A DNA stretch of 64,000 bases from Schistosoma mansoni. Lineage: Eukaryota; Platyhelminthes; Trematoda; Strigeidida; Schistosomatidae. Where the stretch lies: assembly GCF_000237925.1 (NCBI RefSeq), contig NW_017386040.1, positions 785,890 through 849,889 of the forward strand, written 5' to 3'. Below the pieces are notes generated by a model. It saw only the letters and a list, made by a program, of their open reading frames with translations, did no database searches and was not told where the DNA came from. The position numbers were made by a program, and so were the translations under genes. This document shows, piece by piece, positions 1-10,660 of this stretch (position 1 is its first letter; each line of letters opens with the position of its first letter).

Positions 1-51
1 TATTGAAAAACATTATTTAATATTACTATAGATTTATCCTCAAAGAAATTA

Positions 52-485
52 AATTCACTTAGTATTGGTTGTTTCAATCTTCCCATTGATGTTTAGGACT
101 GCAACTGGTCAGTCTCTTATTGACATATGTGCATACTGTGCGCATTGCCTCGATATAGCCTTAATTCACAAGCATTATAAGCAAAGATGAATAGTAGCTA
201 GCAGTGGAATCCAGGACGCGCGTTTCGTCCTGTTTGGGACTCCAAAATGGGAAAATCCAAACAAACAATACTAAGTGAATTCAAACTTCACCCCATTGCA
301 CAAGCAAGTGGCTATCAGGAATCAGTAGCTGAGTGGATAACACGATGGCGTTTGAAGCGAAAGGTATTGGGTTCTAGTCATGGAGTGAACATCAACTCTG
401 AGGTGCAGGTACATCCAGCTGACGATTCATAAATAGGACGAAATGCTCATCCTGGATTCCACTGCTATCCACTATCCAAGAAAGA
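52..485. repeat. Sm-alpha-like SINE pair, head to head
   Basis: Two copies of the tRNA-derived Sm-alpha-type SINE face each other. The minus-strand copy covers about 52-246 and the plus-strand copy about 247-485. Their facing ends are inverted repeats (around 52-85 and 247-282). The plus copy has a tRNA-like head (308-383) with a box A-like TAGCTGAGTGG and a degraded box B (GGTTCTAGTC). It is followed by a hammerhead relic: CTGACGA at 419-425 and GAAA at 440-443, with helix II spoiled on its 5' side. The minus copy keeps only the GAAA/cleavage half of a ribozyme (about 200-235). Confidence 0.8.
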
Positions 486-1010
486 AATTAACTAATCAAG
501 ATAGTTTTCACGAATCTTGATTAATACAACATTAATTAAGTGTTAATAAGTTATTTAATAGTATTGAAACCTATCTACGAAAATAATGATGGTCAATTAT
601 TGTGGAGGTAAAGTAGGAATTCTATTTAATAAAGAGATATTATAACTTTCATAGGTTTATTCATTAAATAAGGTGAAATCAGTTATCATTAATGATCATA
701 TAATGTAATCAGTTAAAGCGTTGAAAATGTTTGTTAACAGATCAAATAACTAGATCACTTATACACATTTAAATGTTTGCTAAAATCATAAAATATAAGG
801 AATAGAATGACAATATGATGATTGAAATGTAACATGTTTGCCTTAAGTCATAGAACTCTTAAGTTCACTATCTGAAGTTGGGTTGTAAGTAATACAACAT
901 TAAATGGGGGGAAAAACAGCTGTTCAGTCCATTTTAGTTTTCAACCATTTTTTAATGATATCATTCTATGCTGAAAATATAGTTTTTTTAATTAATAAAG
1001 AACTTAGTTA
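486..1010. other. AT-rich sequence, nothing recognised
   Basis: No coding signature, RNA gene or known repeat stands out in this stretch. Confidence 0.5.
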
Positions 1011-1180
1011 TCTTCATATTTGAAATCATGAGTCAATTGAAGGTAGACCATCATGGAAAACCTGGAAGCACTGAATGGCCGTTTCGTCCTATTATGGGAC
1101 TCCCCAACAGTGCGCATCCACGATCCCGCCTCGCGAGATTCGAACCCAGGACCTAGCTCGTTGAAGATGTGAAAAGCCGT
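1011..1180 (-). repeat. Second-family tRNA/hammerhead SINE fragment (SINE-B)
   Basis: On the minus strand this reads as a tRNA-like segment with box B GGTTCGAATCTC, then a hammerhead-like segment (GTCCCATAATAGGAC helix II, GAAA, a cleavage region), then the tail ending in ACTCATGATTTC. The family is distinct from Sm-alpha in its tRNA part and ribozyme flanks. The same family recurs at 4.0, 9.4, 10.4, 13.6, 38.1, 41.9, 42.8, 47.6 and 52.1 kb. The CUGANGA box is mutated here, so this ribozyme is probably inactive. Confidence 0.75.
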
Positions 1181-2465
1181 GTTACATAATTTAAGCCATA
1201 GCCCTATAGTACTACTAATATTATAATCCATTTATAGTTGACATAACTAACGCTTTTATGAATTAATAATATTAAATTTATTCAAATGAAATGAAATAGA
1301 ATAGAAAATGGATAGTTTAGAATGTTTATAATAGGCTGAATAGGACAGTAATTTCCAATGAACTATTTCTAATTCATTATTTCGAAATTATTTGTTTGAA
1401 TTAGGCGATGACTGTTTATTCTCTAATGATCTATTGTTTGAATGCTTTCACTGATAATGAAGTCAGTGTGAAATAAATTGATAATATTGTAGTTGTTCAC
1501 ATACACGACTTGTAAAGATGTGTTCAGTTGGAAGAGAGTGTTCATCACTGTCTGATATCAGTTGTAGAACCAATGTAGACTAAGGTGTGATAGACAATCA
1601 TTACAATACTTGACACCAACGACCGATACGGAAACAACTAATGACTACTCTCCAACTGAACCATTGAAATCTCAACATAACAGAACATAGACGTGATGTT
1701 TTCGAATTCAATATGGTGTCACGTCTTAATTGTGACATGTTGATGCACCTCATAATAGGACAGGATATTTCTGCCTACTTTCAACAATTTTCTTGTTGAC
1801 GTCGTTTCATGATGAACTTCTCTTTTCATATTATTCCATTAGTGTTTTTATATTCAATGATTTCAACTACTAAATGCTATAAACTAGTGAATGTAAAACA
1901 ATCACAATTTTCTGTCAAAACTAATTTAAATATTACTGGAAATTAAATCAGGTAAATCCATCAGTAGTTAGTTATGACATTTTAAGGGTCAAAGTTAAAT
2001 GAACCTATTTATCCTCTTGTTCTCTTTGTTTTGTTTTTCATCACGATATGATTAATGACATTTCCTCATTTTTGTGAATGTATATTGTGTTTCTAAAACA
2101 CTCAAGTGTTGCGTTCATATTTTAGTGATATAATTAGTGTTGTTGGCTAATTTTCAAACGACAATAAGTTTTTGTTTAATTTTAATGCATAATTGTATGT
2201 AAAGATACATAACCGATTATCACAATGGTTGATGATTGTTATCATTGCTAATAGCATTTAACACGTGTATCGAGAATCTGTACAAACCAAGTTGTAAATT
2301 TGCTCAATTAATAGTTTGAGAAATTGTATTTAAACATAGAAGAAAACGTGTATTTTGCAAATGATTGTATTTTGTACACAAAAGTTTTTAGAAACCGATA
2401 AACAATGGATTATCCTCATATTACGAATGATAAATTAAAACACTTGTTTACTATTCTCTTAGTAA
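1181..2465. other. Intergenic, nothing recognised
   Basis: AT-rich, without a plausible exon, RNA gene or repeat I can name. The GC-richer part around 1500-1760 has no continuous reading frame. Confidence 0.45.
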
Positions 2466-2775
2466 TGTTTGTTTGAATCTTCCCATTGATGTTTGGGACC
2501 GCAATTGATCACTCTCTTACTAGCATATATGCATACTGTGTGTATTGTCTCGATATAGCCTTAATGCACCTCATTGCACAAGCAAGTGGTTATCAGGAAT
2601 CAGTACCTGAGTGGATAACACGATGGCGTTTGAAGCCTACGGTACTGGGTTCTAGTCATGGAGTGAACATCAACTCTGAGATACAGGTACATCCGGCTGA
2701 TTAGTCCCAAATAGGACGAAACGCTCATCCTGTATTCCACTGCTATCCACTCTCCATCTTTGCTTATAATGCTTG
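2466..2775. repeat. Sm-alpha-like SINE with inverted leader
   Basis: Positions 2466-2575 match the Sm-alpha leader in reverse orientation, and 2576-2775 match the tRNA-like and hammerhead part in forward orientation, so two pieces are joined head to head. The ribozyme box reads CTGATTA, which loses the conserved G of CUGANGA. Helix II (GTCC...GGAC) and GAAA are kept, so it is probably inactive. Confidence 0.75.
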
Positions 2776-3059
2776 TTTACTATTGTTTGAATTTAAAAAT
2801 AAAAATCAAATGGTTTTCTGTTTTCAGGGGCACATTTATACTTGTTTTTTAAGTTTTAAATATGGTGTCTGAAAAAATAGGGTTTAAATTTAGTCATAGA
2901 AAGAGTATTTTCTCTACGACGTTAATAACCAAATTACTGATGCTTGCATTTAGCTACTAAACTATCAACAATTTATGTAAATTTCATAAACACTAATTAC
3001 TAGATCTAAAGTGTATACAGTAATAATAGCTCCTAACTATTGACAGTTAAACCCAAGGT

Positions 3060-3185
3060 CAGAATTTTCAAGGCCACTGCAACAATTAGAGGGGACAGTC
3101 CAGAACAGATTACGTTAGAGAATCTTGGTTGACAGCCTATACTCCTTCACGGAAGGTAACAGGCTCTAGTAAATAAGTAAGTCAT
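3060..3185 (+). mobile_element. 3' remnant of an RTE/SR2-like LINE
   Basis: The segment resembles the extreme C-terminal coding end of the SR2-like LINEs of this window and runs into the AGTAAATAAGTAAGT-type short-repeat tail these elements share. Only about 120 diverged bases remain. Confidence 0.5.
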
Positions 3186-4040
3186 ACTACTTAATTTGAT
3201 ATCTGTAAACTTCACATACTTCTACACGATACTGTAGGTGTTCACTGCTATGCACTCCTAAAATATCAAGGATAGGAACAGATGTTCTGTAGTTTATTAC
3301 TTCTCATAGTTTCTTCTGATCAATATCAATTCACGTTGAAAATCATCACAACCTTCCCAAATTTGAATAATGGTAGTAAATTGTTTTTAAAATAAATCCA
3401 AGTCATAAAATTCAATTTCAAATATGTTTTAGCAAATAGACAATAATAATCTAAAGGAAAAAATTTCTCATCATATGGGTTGTGTATAAACTGCGCGAAA
3501 TGGAGGTGAAAATATTATATGACATTTGATGAGTTGTATACTACTTACAGACATATAAATAAATAATCATTTTTTTTAAATTTATAGGTAATATCAATAT
3601 TAGTTAGAGCTTATACGATCCACTTGTTGATAATTAAGAATAAATGTTGTTAGGTTTTTGTTACCGTATACACACACCCTATGTGGATTGCCATGATGTA
3701 GTAATTCTGTTACACGTTCTATAGAAAAGATAGATTAGAGCTTGCGGGGGGGGGCAACTGGGTTTGTCCGCATCTTGGTGTTCATATTTACATTGGCATT
3801 CGAGTTCAGTAATTTTCTTTTAAAACACCTAATATGTTACCTACTGAACTACTGATATTCCAAATACAACCTACTAATTAGGTTTGTATCTTTTAAAATG
3901 CTTACACAAGAAAAAACCCACTGCAACTACTTTTTAACAAACTAATGCATAAATTTTATACTGATTTCTTGTTAAATATAATAGGCATAATAAAAGTACA
4001 GATAATATTTAGGTTTAAAATAAAAGTACTTAGTAACAAA
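3186..4040. other. Intergenic, nothing recognised
   Basis: AT-rich sequence with a short G run near 3746. No gene or classified repeat seen. Confidence 0.4.
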
Positions 4041-4044
4041 AATT

Positions 4045-4365
4045 TTGTTACTCATGCACCATCATAGGAAGCACCGGACAGTTGTTTCATCCTAGTATGA
4101 AACATATCAATGGTAAGCACATAAGACTTCTCTTCGTGGGATAAAAAACGAAGAAACTTCAGGTCATGCAGAGAGTGCTGAAACTTTAAATCACGTAATC
4201 ACCATGTCTAACTTCAGTAAGTAGGCAATATTGCTTGAGAATCTTTCATTGTTTAATGTACATGACTGTCTCATACCTGACTTGTTTGAACTCCGCTTGT
4301 CACTGCCTCTTACCATAAATTTCAGAATTGTTTCTAGGAATTAGTCATTGGTGAGCACAGGATAT
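4045..4365 (-). repeat. Old SINE-B copy
   Basis: The left end resembles the SINE-B tail and ribozyme region (GGAAGCACCGGACAG, TTTCATCCTAGTATG). The right end resembles the family leader that is also present at 42.9 and 52.3 kb (GACTGTCTCATACCTGAC and following). It is strongly diverged and carries no intact ribozyme. Confidence 0.5.
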
Positions 4366-6011
4366 TTGTTACAGATTATAGAATGACGTCGTATCATGAA
4401 GCCTTTTATAACAAAACGGTAAACAATGTTGTTTTGCATATGCGTGTAGAGAACCTCTTTGTAGTTTGATGAAATAAATTGTTGTACACTAATTATTAAC
4501 ATTTAACAAACTAATAATATTGGGTAATCAATCAAATAATTATAAATTTATTCTATAAATCTGACATCCTATCTATAAAACTATTAGTTTCACGATAATC
4601 GTAGCATTAGTGATTGTGGTAATAATGATAATAATGGTAGTGGTAGTAGTGTGAGCAATAGTAGTAGTAATGGTGACATCCGACAGTTTCCATAGTCTCA
4701 TTCATCATCTACAAACCTAGGTCTTTATCATTTAACATAAATTAATATTTAGTAAAATTATTCAGTATATAATGTTTCAGTCTCAATTACTTCAGAATTC
4801 CTGATACATTTTGCTGACAAGTATCAGCTTACGCGAAAAGCAGATAAAGTAGTGTTTTTCGTGGTTTACTCCAGTTACGGGGGATCAACAAACCTACGGC
4901 GTTACATCAAATACTAACTCTAGCTAGAAAACCATTGATGACTAGGAACCTTTGTCCAGTAGGACTCAAGTATGGTCAATATGAAACAGTCATCAACCAA
5001 TAGCATTAAATGATCGCTACTCAATATCGTGCGCTGATTGAAGCAAGATATGTTAATCTTTGGGCAGCAGTTAAGGCTCTTACCGAGAGATCTAAAGATT
5101 CTGAGTGGAGCTGTCATGGATACACACTACTGGAGAGTCTTATACTAGATGAAAACACTTTTTTTTGTATTCTAATGGTTATCTAATTTAAGTCGATCAC
5201 TTTCACTATGAATACCTTAGAATTAACTGTAAAATGAAGAATCTTTCTTCTCTAAAATCAATCATATCTTTTGTACAACTATTAAAATGTTACATACTGT
5301 CAAGATTGAATAATTAAGAGTGACAAATTTTGGAGGCCGTTATTTTGCATAATGACTGTCTATTTGTTAAACACTTAGTGAGAATTTTCTATTCTTTTAA
5401 TTGTAACCTTCCGTTTGATTTATTAGCAAATGTTATAATTTTTTTTATTCATACCTCCTTGTAGTACCGTAATTTCTGTATATAATCATGTGAACAAATG
5501 AGACACTGTATGTATGAATAGTAAAACAACTCCATTTTCACATTTTCTTATATAAATCTTAAAAACAAAGAAGTTTCTATATAAACCAATGAACGTTAAT
5601 GTAAACCAGGTCACTGAGTTGAGGTGATAGTTTCATTGATTCAAACACAATATAGTGTAAGATTTATCATACATAACTAAAGCACAACCGTACAATTTGT
5701 GATAATTACTAAATACCATGGAACATTTAAAAAAAGAATGTTATGTAATTAATAATTTTTAAAAAAATTTTTATGTTTTTTAACAGGAAAAAAATTTCGA
5801 TTAAAAATTATGTTTACATTGAAATCTATTTTATTTGTTTTTTTTTTTTGTGTGTGTGTGTGGTTTAAACAGTTGAAGAAGGTAATCACCAAGTCATTCA
5901 CTTCAATTTCATATTAACTAGAACAGTAAAATATTACTGTACTGACAGAACAGTCAGATTTTCAAGAAAGTAACTCTTGGATGTTTACAAGAAATTTCAA
6001 AATATGACAAC
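4366..6011. other. Intergenic with simple repeats
   Basis: There is a TAA/GTA-type imperfect microsatellite at about 4609-4672 and a T run followed by GT repeats at about 5839-5862. No credible exon was seen. The minus-strand reading frame at 4920-5117 has no recognisable features. Confidence 0.45.
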
Positions 6012-6625
6012 AGATAAATTCACTTAGTATTGGTTGNNNNNNNNNNNNNNNNNNNNNNNNNNNNNNNNNNNNNNNNNNNNNNNNNNNNNNNNNNNNNNNN
6101 NNNNNNNNNNNNNNNNNNNNNNNNNNNNNNNNNNNNNNNNNNNNNNNNNNNNNNNNNNNNNNNNNNNNNNNNNNNNNNNNNNNNNNNNNNNNNNNNNNNN
6201 NNNNNNNNNNNNNNNNNNNNNNNNNNNNNNNNNNNNGGACTCGTCAGATGGATGTAACTGCATCTCCATCTTTGCTTACAATGCTTGTAAATTAAGGCAA
6301 TATCGAAGCAATACGCACAGTATGCACATGTGGCCAATAAGGGACTGACCAGTTGCAGTCCTAAACAACAATGAGAAGATTCAAACAAACAGTACTAAGT
6401 GAATTCAAACTTCACCCCATTGCACAAGCAAGTGGCTATCAGGACACAGTGGCTGAGTGGATAACGCAATGGCGTTTGAAGCGAAAGGTACTGGTTTCTA
6501 GTCATGGAGTGAACATCAACTTTGAGATGCAGTTACATCCATCTGACGAGTCCCAAATAGAACGAAATGCACATCCTAGATTCCTTTGCTGGCTTCTATC
6601 CATCTTTGCTTACTATAACAACAGA
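6012..6625. repeat. Sm-alpha-like inverted pair interrupted by a gap
   Basis: The left end (6016-6036) is the reverse complement of the segment at about 6385-6407, so two copies face each other as at 52-485. Just right of the N gap, 6237-6280 is the minus-strand ribozyme/leader junction. 6371-6620 is a plus copy with the tRNA-like head and a hammerhead: CTGACGA at 6543-6549 and GAAA at 6564-6567. Helix II has one mismatch. Confidence 0.75.
6037..6236. other. Assembly gap of 200 N
   Basis: Exactly 200 N lie inside the left arm of an inverted SINE pair. The round length suggests a fixed-size placeholder, so the true gap length is unknown. Confidence 0.95.
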
Positions 6626-7900
6626 TAGCTTGTATTTTATAACGAATATCGTAAGAATTTTAGTGCAACCTATCATTATTTAGAATGATAAGACGTTTAA
6701 ATTTGACAAACATGATATGACTAATGAATGATGTCATAATTGATTAACCTTAAAAATGACAATGAAAAAGTGTTTCATTTGTTATAGAAAAAGAAAAATA
6801 AGAGAAGACAAATTAAATTAGAGTTAGTATAACAGTTTAACAATGATTGATGAATTTTTAACGATGATTTGTACGTCATTTGGATGTCAAATCGTAAAAC
6901 TGTTTGCATGACTATTCATTTATATGACTACAAACCATTCTCATTCTATCATCATAACTCCTAATTATGAACAAAAATCTTAATCTTAACTCATTCAAAA
7001 GTATATATACATGATTTTATCATTGTTTTCAAAAGTGATTATATTGATTATAGTATACAAATTATTTATGATGTCAGTTGCTACCCAAACAGCTTAGTGG
7101 TATCTTTTCAAACTATGAAGCCGGAGCATCAATCTTCTCAAGATTACATTCAAACCTTGCGGATAACTGCCAAATAGTGCAAAATTTGAGTAGTTCAGGA
7201 TTTCTTGTAGACTTCCTTCAATAACCACCTTAAATCTCAACACAGTATGTGCAACGTCATGTAACTTGGACTAGTGGTCATATTACAACTTATCCGATAG
7301 AATCCTATCAAAACTAATAACTAGATAAATATAACATTAGTTACTATTTGGTGATCAATAAATTCCGAATTGTGATTATAACTATACAAAATGAACGTTA
7401 TTTCAGCATGTAAATTTTCTTGCTTTATGTATAGTTAATGTTAAAAGCGGTTGAAAAATCGTTTAAAAAGAAAAGTCATGAGTGAAATATGTTAGTAGAC
7501 TATGTAGATAGTTATAAAACATAGAGTAAGTACTCATACCTCACCAGCTGGATATAACATTGAAAGTCTGCTGAACTATAGTTAATGAACAGAGCAGTGA
7601 ATGAAATTCAACTGTGACTCAGTTAGTATTCTCAAAATACCAAGGTTCACTGCTCTAAATTCATCATTTACACTGATTTATTACTGAACATTACCTAAAA
7701 CTATCTTGTCTGACTCTTAGTGTTAATCAAGTTCTAACAAGTATTAACTAGCTAGAAAAATAGATCTACGCCTTTGTTCTTATTTTATCAAACTATATTG
7801 CATTAGATTTCATCCTTTTTCCTAATATTCAAGTGAAATTAGTTAGCGTTACTTGGAGATTATCATGCTCTGGACGATTGAAACAAATTTTTTAAGAATA
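6626..7900. other. Intergenic, nothing recognised
   Basis: AT-rich sequence. A short imperfect inverted repeat lies near 7585-7660 (both sides contain a GAGCAGTGAA-type word). No gene seen. Confidence 0.4.
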
Positions 7901-7901
7901 C

Positions 7902-8222
7902 TGTAGCTGTAAATAAATCCCCAAAATCAATAGCTCTGTAAGTGTTCGACATTGGATGCTGACCACATTAGTTTAAGTGGACTCACTTAGTTGAAGATGC
8001 TCGGTCATGCATCCGTACTATATCATGTTTTGGAACGACGTGCGCAACATCTGAGACCACTAGCCAGATTAGATCAGTCACTTTTCGATATATTGATAAC
8101 CCGTCAAATTTATCTTCCAACCTCCTAGCTTCTGACTTTTGATTTCACTGGGTGGGCGCGATTCAATTATAGAAGGTGTTACCGATAAAGTGTTGTCAAA
8201 CTACAATACCTGTGATATCTTC
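7902..8222 (+). mobile_element. Solo LTR, Boudicca-like (CsRn1 clade)
   Basis: The segment starts TGTAGCTGTAAATAA and follows, at lower identity, the whole 326-base LTR found at 20708 and 25697, including GTGTTCGACATTGGATGCTG. No internal region flanks it, so it is a solo LTR left by recombination or a relic. Its divergence from the young LTR pair suggests an older insertion or another subfamily. The right end is approximate. Confidence 0.8.
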
Positions 8223-8770
8223 CGTACGAATATTAAATGCTGATAGATTTTGCTTAGATAATCATCTTCATATAGATAGATAGATAAATAAATAAATAGA
8301 CCTAATGTCATCATTTACTTTTGCTATAACAGGGACTCCAATCATTCGTAATCTAGGTCAGACGGATTACCTGTCAATCATTTTTTTTGGTCAACAACCA
8401 GACAAACAAGGCTCATATATACTTCAGTTCATAGTCTAATGACCATAACCAACTAAATTCTATCCATTTTCAAGTACTAGACAACTTGACTTCCGTCATT
8501 ATTATTGATTGATCAGTAAGTATGAAAAAATTTATGATTGTCTAATATAATTAAATGCACATTAACTAGAAACTTATTATGCAAAACATGACTTATCTTT
8601 TCTTATATATTTCACTGTTATTAGTTTCTAGTTATTTGACACGTAAATTTTGTTCAGAGATTTTGTAAATTAGTTACATGTAGCTTTAATAGTTTATTAA
8701 CTTGTTAATTGGAGCATATAAGTTATAAATATGTTCATATTCGTGAATTTCAACCATTAAATAAAAAAAA
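8223..8770. other. Intergenic with tetranucleotide repeat
   Basis: Contains a GATA/AATA repeat at about 8272-8300. No gene seen. Confidence 0.45.
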
Positions 8771-8774
8771 AGAG

Positions 8775-9085
8775 AATTGTAAGCAAAGATGGATAGTGGA
8801 TAGCAGGGAATCCAGGACGCGCGTTTCGTTCTATTGGGACTCGTCAGCTAGATGTACCTGCATTTTAGAGTTGATGTTCAGTCTGAGACTCGAACCCAGT
8901 ACCTTACGCTTTAAACGCCATAGCGTTGTCCATTCAGCTACTGAGTTCTGATAGCCACTTGCTTGTAAATTAAGGCTATATTGAGGCAATACGCGCAGTA
9001 TGCACATATGCCAATTAGAGACTGACTAGTTGCAGTCCTAAAAACATCGATAGGAAAATTCAAACAAACAACACTAATTGAAAAA
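8775..9085 (-). repeat. Near full-length Sm-alpha-like SINE
   Basis: Read on the minus strand it contains, in order, the leader (about 9085-8960), a tRNA-like region with a box A-like AGTAGCTGAATGG and a good box B (GGTTCGAGTC), and then the hammerhead segment ending near 8790. It is the best-preserved single Sm-alpha-type copy in the window. Confidence 0.8.
8795..8865 (-). ncRNA. Hammerhead ribozyme of Sm-alpha type
   Basis: On the minus strand the core is CTGACGA (8847-8841), a helix II with one weak pair, GAAA (8827-8824), the short self-complementary helix III CGCGCG and a GUC cleavage triplet. Sm-alpha hammerheads of schistosomes are known to self-cleave. Activity of this copy is inferred from the intact core, not shown. 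Confidence 0.65.
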
Positions 9086-9224
9086 GAGAACTGCCTTAAA
9101 ACCTACTATTGAGATTTGTTTTATAAAATCTAACACAAGAATACTGACTTTAAGTGAACAACAAATACAGGGATATATATATATATAGTACTACTAAAAC
9201 TTGGATTCATTTTGATTTGTTTAT

Positions 9225-9275
9225 TTATTCTCTGAAGAAGTGGCTTACACTGAGTCACGAAACGTCAAAAAACCT
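9225..9275 (+). ncRNA. Candidate minimal hammerhead, Penelope-like type
   Basis: The core is CTGAAGA at 9232-9238, a six-pair helix II (GTGGCT with AGTCAC), GAAA at 9259-9262, then CGTC. This matches the CUGANGA...GAAACGUC layout with almost no helix III that is described for Penelope-like retroelements. It lies outside the neighbouring SINEs and belongs to a different family. Helix I is weak here. Confidence 0.5.
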
Positions 9276-9384
9276 AATTTTTCTACTCGTTGCGATACTA
9301 CAAATATTATATATATATATGTTTAGTATTAATCTTATTGAATTACTTTCATCTACATTTTTAACATAACAATAAATATATTAA

Positions 9385-9600
9385 TACCAGAAGGGGTTTG
9401 TGGGTATTATAGTAATTTCAATAGTTGAGATCATGAGTCAATTGAAGCTAGACCACCTTGGAAAACCTGGAAGCACTGGACAGCCGTTCCATTCTATTCT
9501 GGGACTCTTCCGCAGTGCGCATTCACGAGCCCGCCTCGTGAGATTCGAACCCAGGACCTATCAGTCTCGCGCGCGAGCGCTGTATTATAGATCATTTAAC
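9385..9600 (-). repeat. SINE-B copy
   Basis: The minus strand reads tRNA-like box B GGTTCGAATCTC, a ribozyme-like segment, then the family tail ending near AAACCCCTTCTGG. The CUGANGA and GAAA boxes are both altered, so the ribozyme is dead. An alternating CGCGCGCG stretch at about 9570-9578 is the tRNA-arm segment of the family. Confidence 0.75.
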
Positions 9601-10384
9601 TTTCAAGAGATTAATGGATTTATTTCCCTAATAGAATTTGTGTTATGATATCTTTAAGTTTAACCATCCCTTCTCATTTAAGAAATGTCATAGATATATG
9701 TTATATTGAAACAATGAGTTCAATGAAGCTTCTTGCCTTGCTGAAAGTAATTTCATTCTTTAGTAATAACTACTTTGTTTTGGTTTTATAAATAGGAATT
9801 CAAGCGTATGTTATTGTATTCCTGACCATTTTATTAACTCATATTCCTTAAAACTTTATTGATTGTATGACCAACAGGTCACTCAAATTCCTAAACAAAT
9901 AAACGTTGAATATAGAATATTGGAAAATTCTAAACAAGAAGGCCACAAATTTTTGCATTATTTAGACTCATTACTCATGTGATTATAAAATCGAAATAAG
10001 ATACAAGGCTAGGAGTCTTATTTAATGCCTACTGAGACACTACATTGGAACAAAGCAAGGTAATAGATCGAAATTCAGGTTAATTATAGTTTATTCAAGG
10101 TAAAAGACAATAATAGTAATAAATGAATGAAAACTGAACTTAAACTCAAGACTAGGTAAATAAAAAAAATCATAAAATAACCGATGAAAAACTAAATATT
10201 GACGTTTAAAATAGATACGTAAACAGGTTAATTGAAAGAATAACTACCTGAATTCTATTCTTATCTTATCTTACCTCTTTCTGATAATATAAGACAATTT
10301 AGTTTAGCGAAACAATTTTTTTCAAAGCTGCACAATCATATGAGTATGAGTACTAAGTTATAAACCAATGAAAGATTATATCAT
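9601..10384. other. Intergenic, nothing recognised
   Basis: AT-rich, no exon or classified repeat seen. Confidence 0.45.
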
Positions 10385-10660
10385 TATAGTTTAAATCATA
10401 AACTGGTCTTAGCTAAACCACCATTGCAAACCTGTAAGCACCGTATGAACGTTTCGTTCTAGTATAAATAAGAGTTGAGAAATATTGTGAACTGATTAAG
10501 GTGAGGCATCTATACCACTGGGTGCCGGTTCAGTAGTCTGAATGTTAAGAGCTCATACGTGAGACTGAAGATCCTGGGTTCGACTATCAGTCTGAGATTC
10601 TTGGATATCCATAAATGGGAACCTCCATACTAGGACAAAATAAACATCCAGTGTATACAC
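10385..10660. repeat. Degenerate SINE-B inverted pair
   Basis: A minus-strand tail/ribozyme relic (about 10410-10475) is followed by a plus-strand copy (about 10525-10655) with a tRNA-like part (GGTGCCGGTTCAGTAGTC, box B GGGTTCGACTATC) and a decayed ribozyme (CTAGGACAAAATAAACATCC). It has the same head-to-head layout as the 41.9-42.3 kb pair. Confidence 0.6.

Noticed and set aside
247-2704. Similar short proteins at 247-432, 2486-2704 and 6371-6628
   Set aside because: They are the Sm-alpha SINE read through its tRNA-like and ribozyme parts. Similarity comes from the repeat, not from protein selection.
6020-6388. Frames made largely of X
   Set aside because: They span the N gap and carry no information.
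300-8960. Genuine tRNA genes at the box A/box B segments
   Set aside because: Cloverleaf pairing is broken and each segment sits in a dispersed SINE with a ribozyme downstream.
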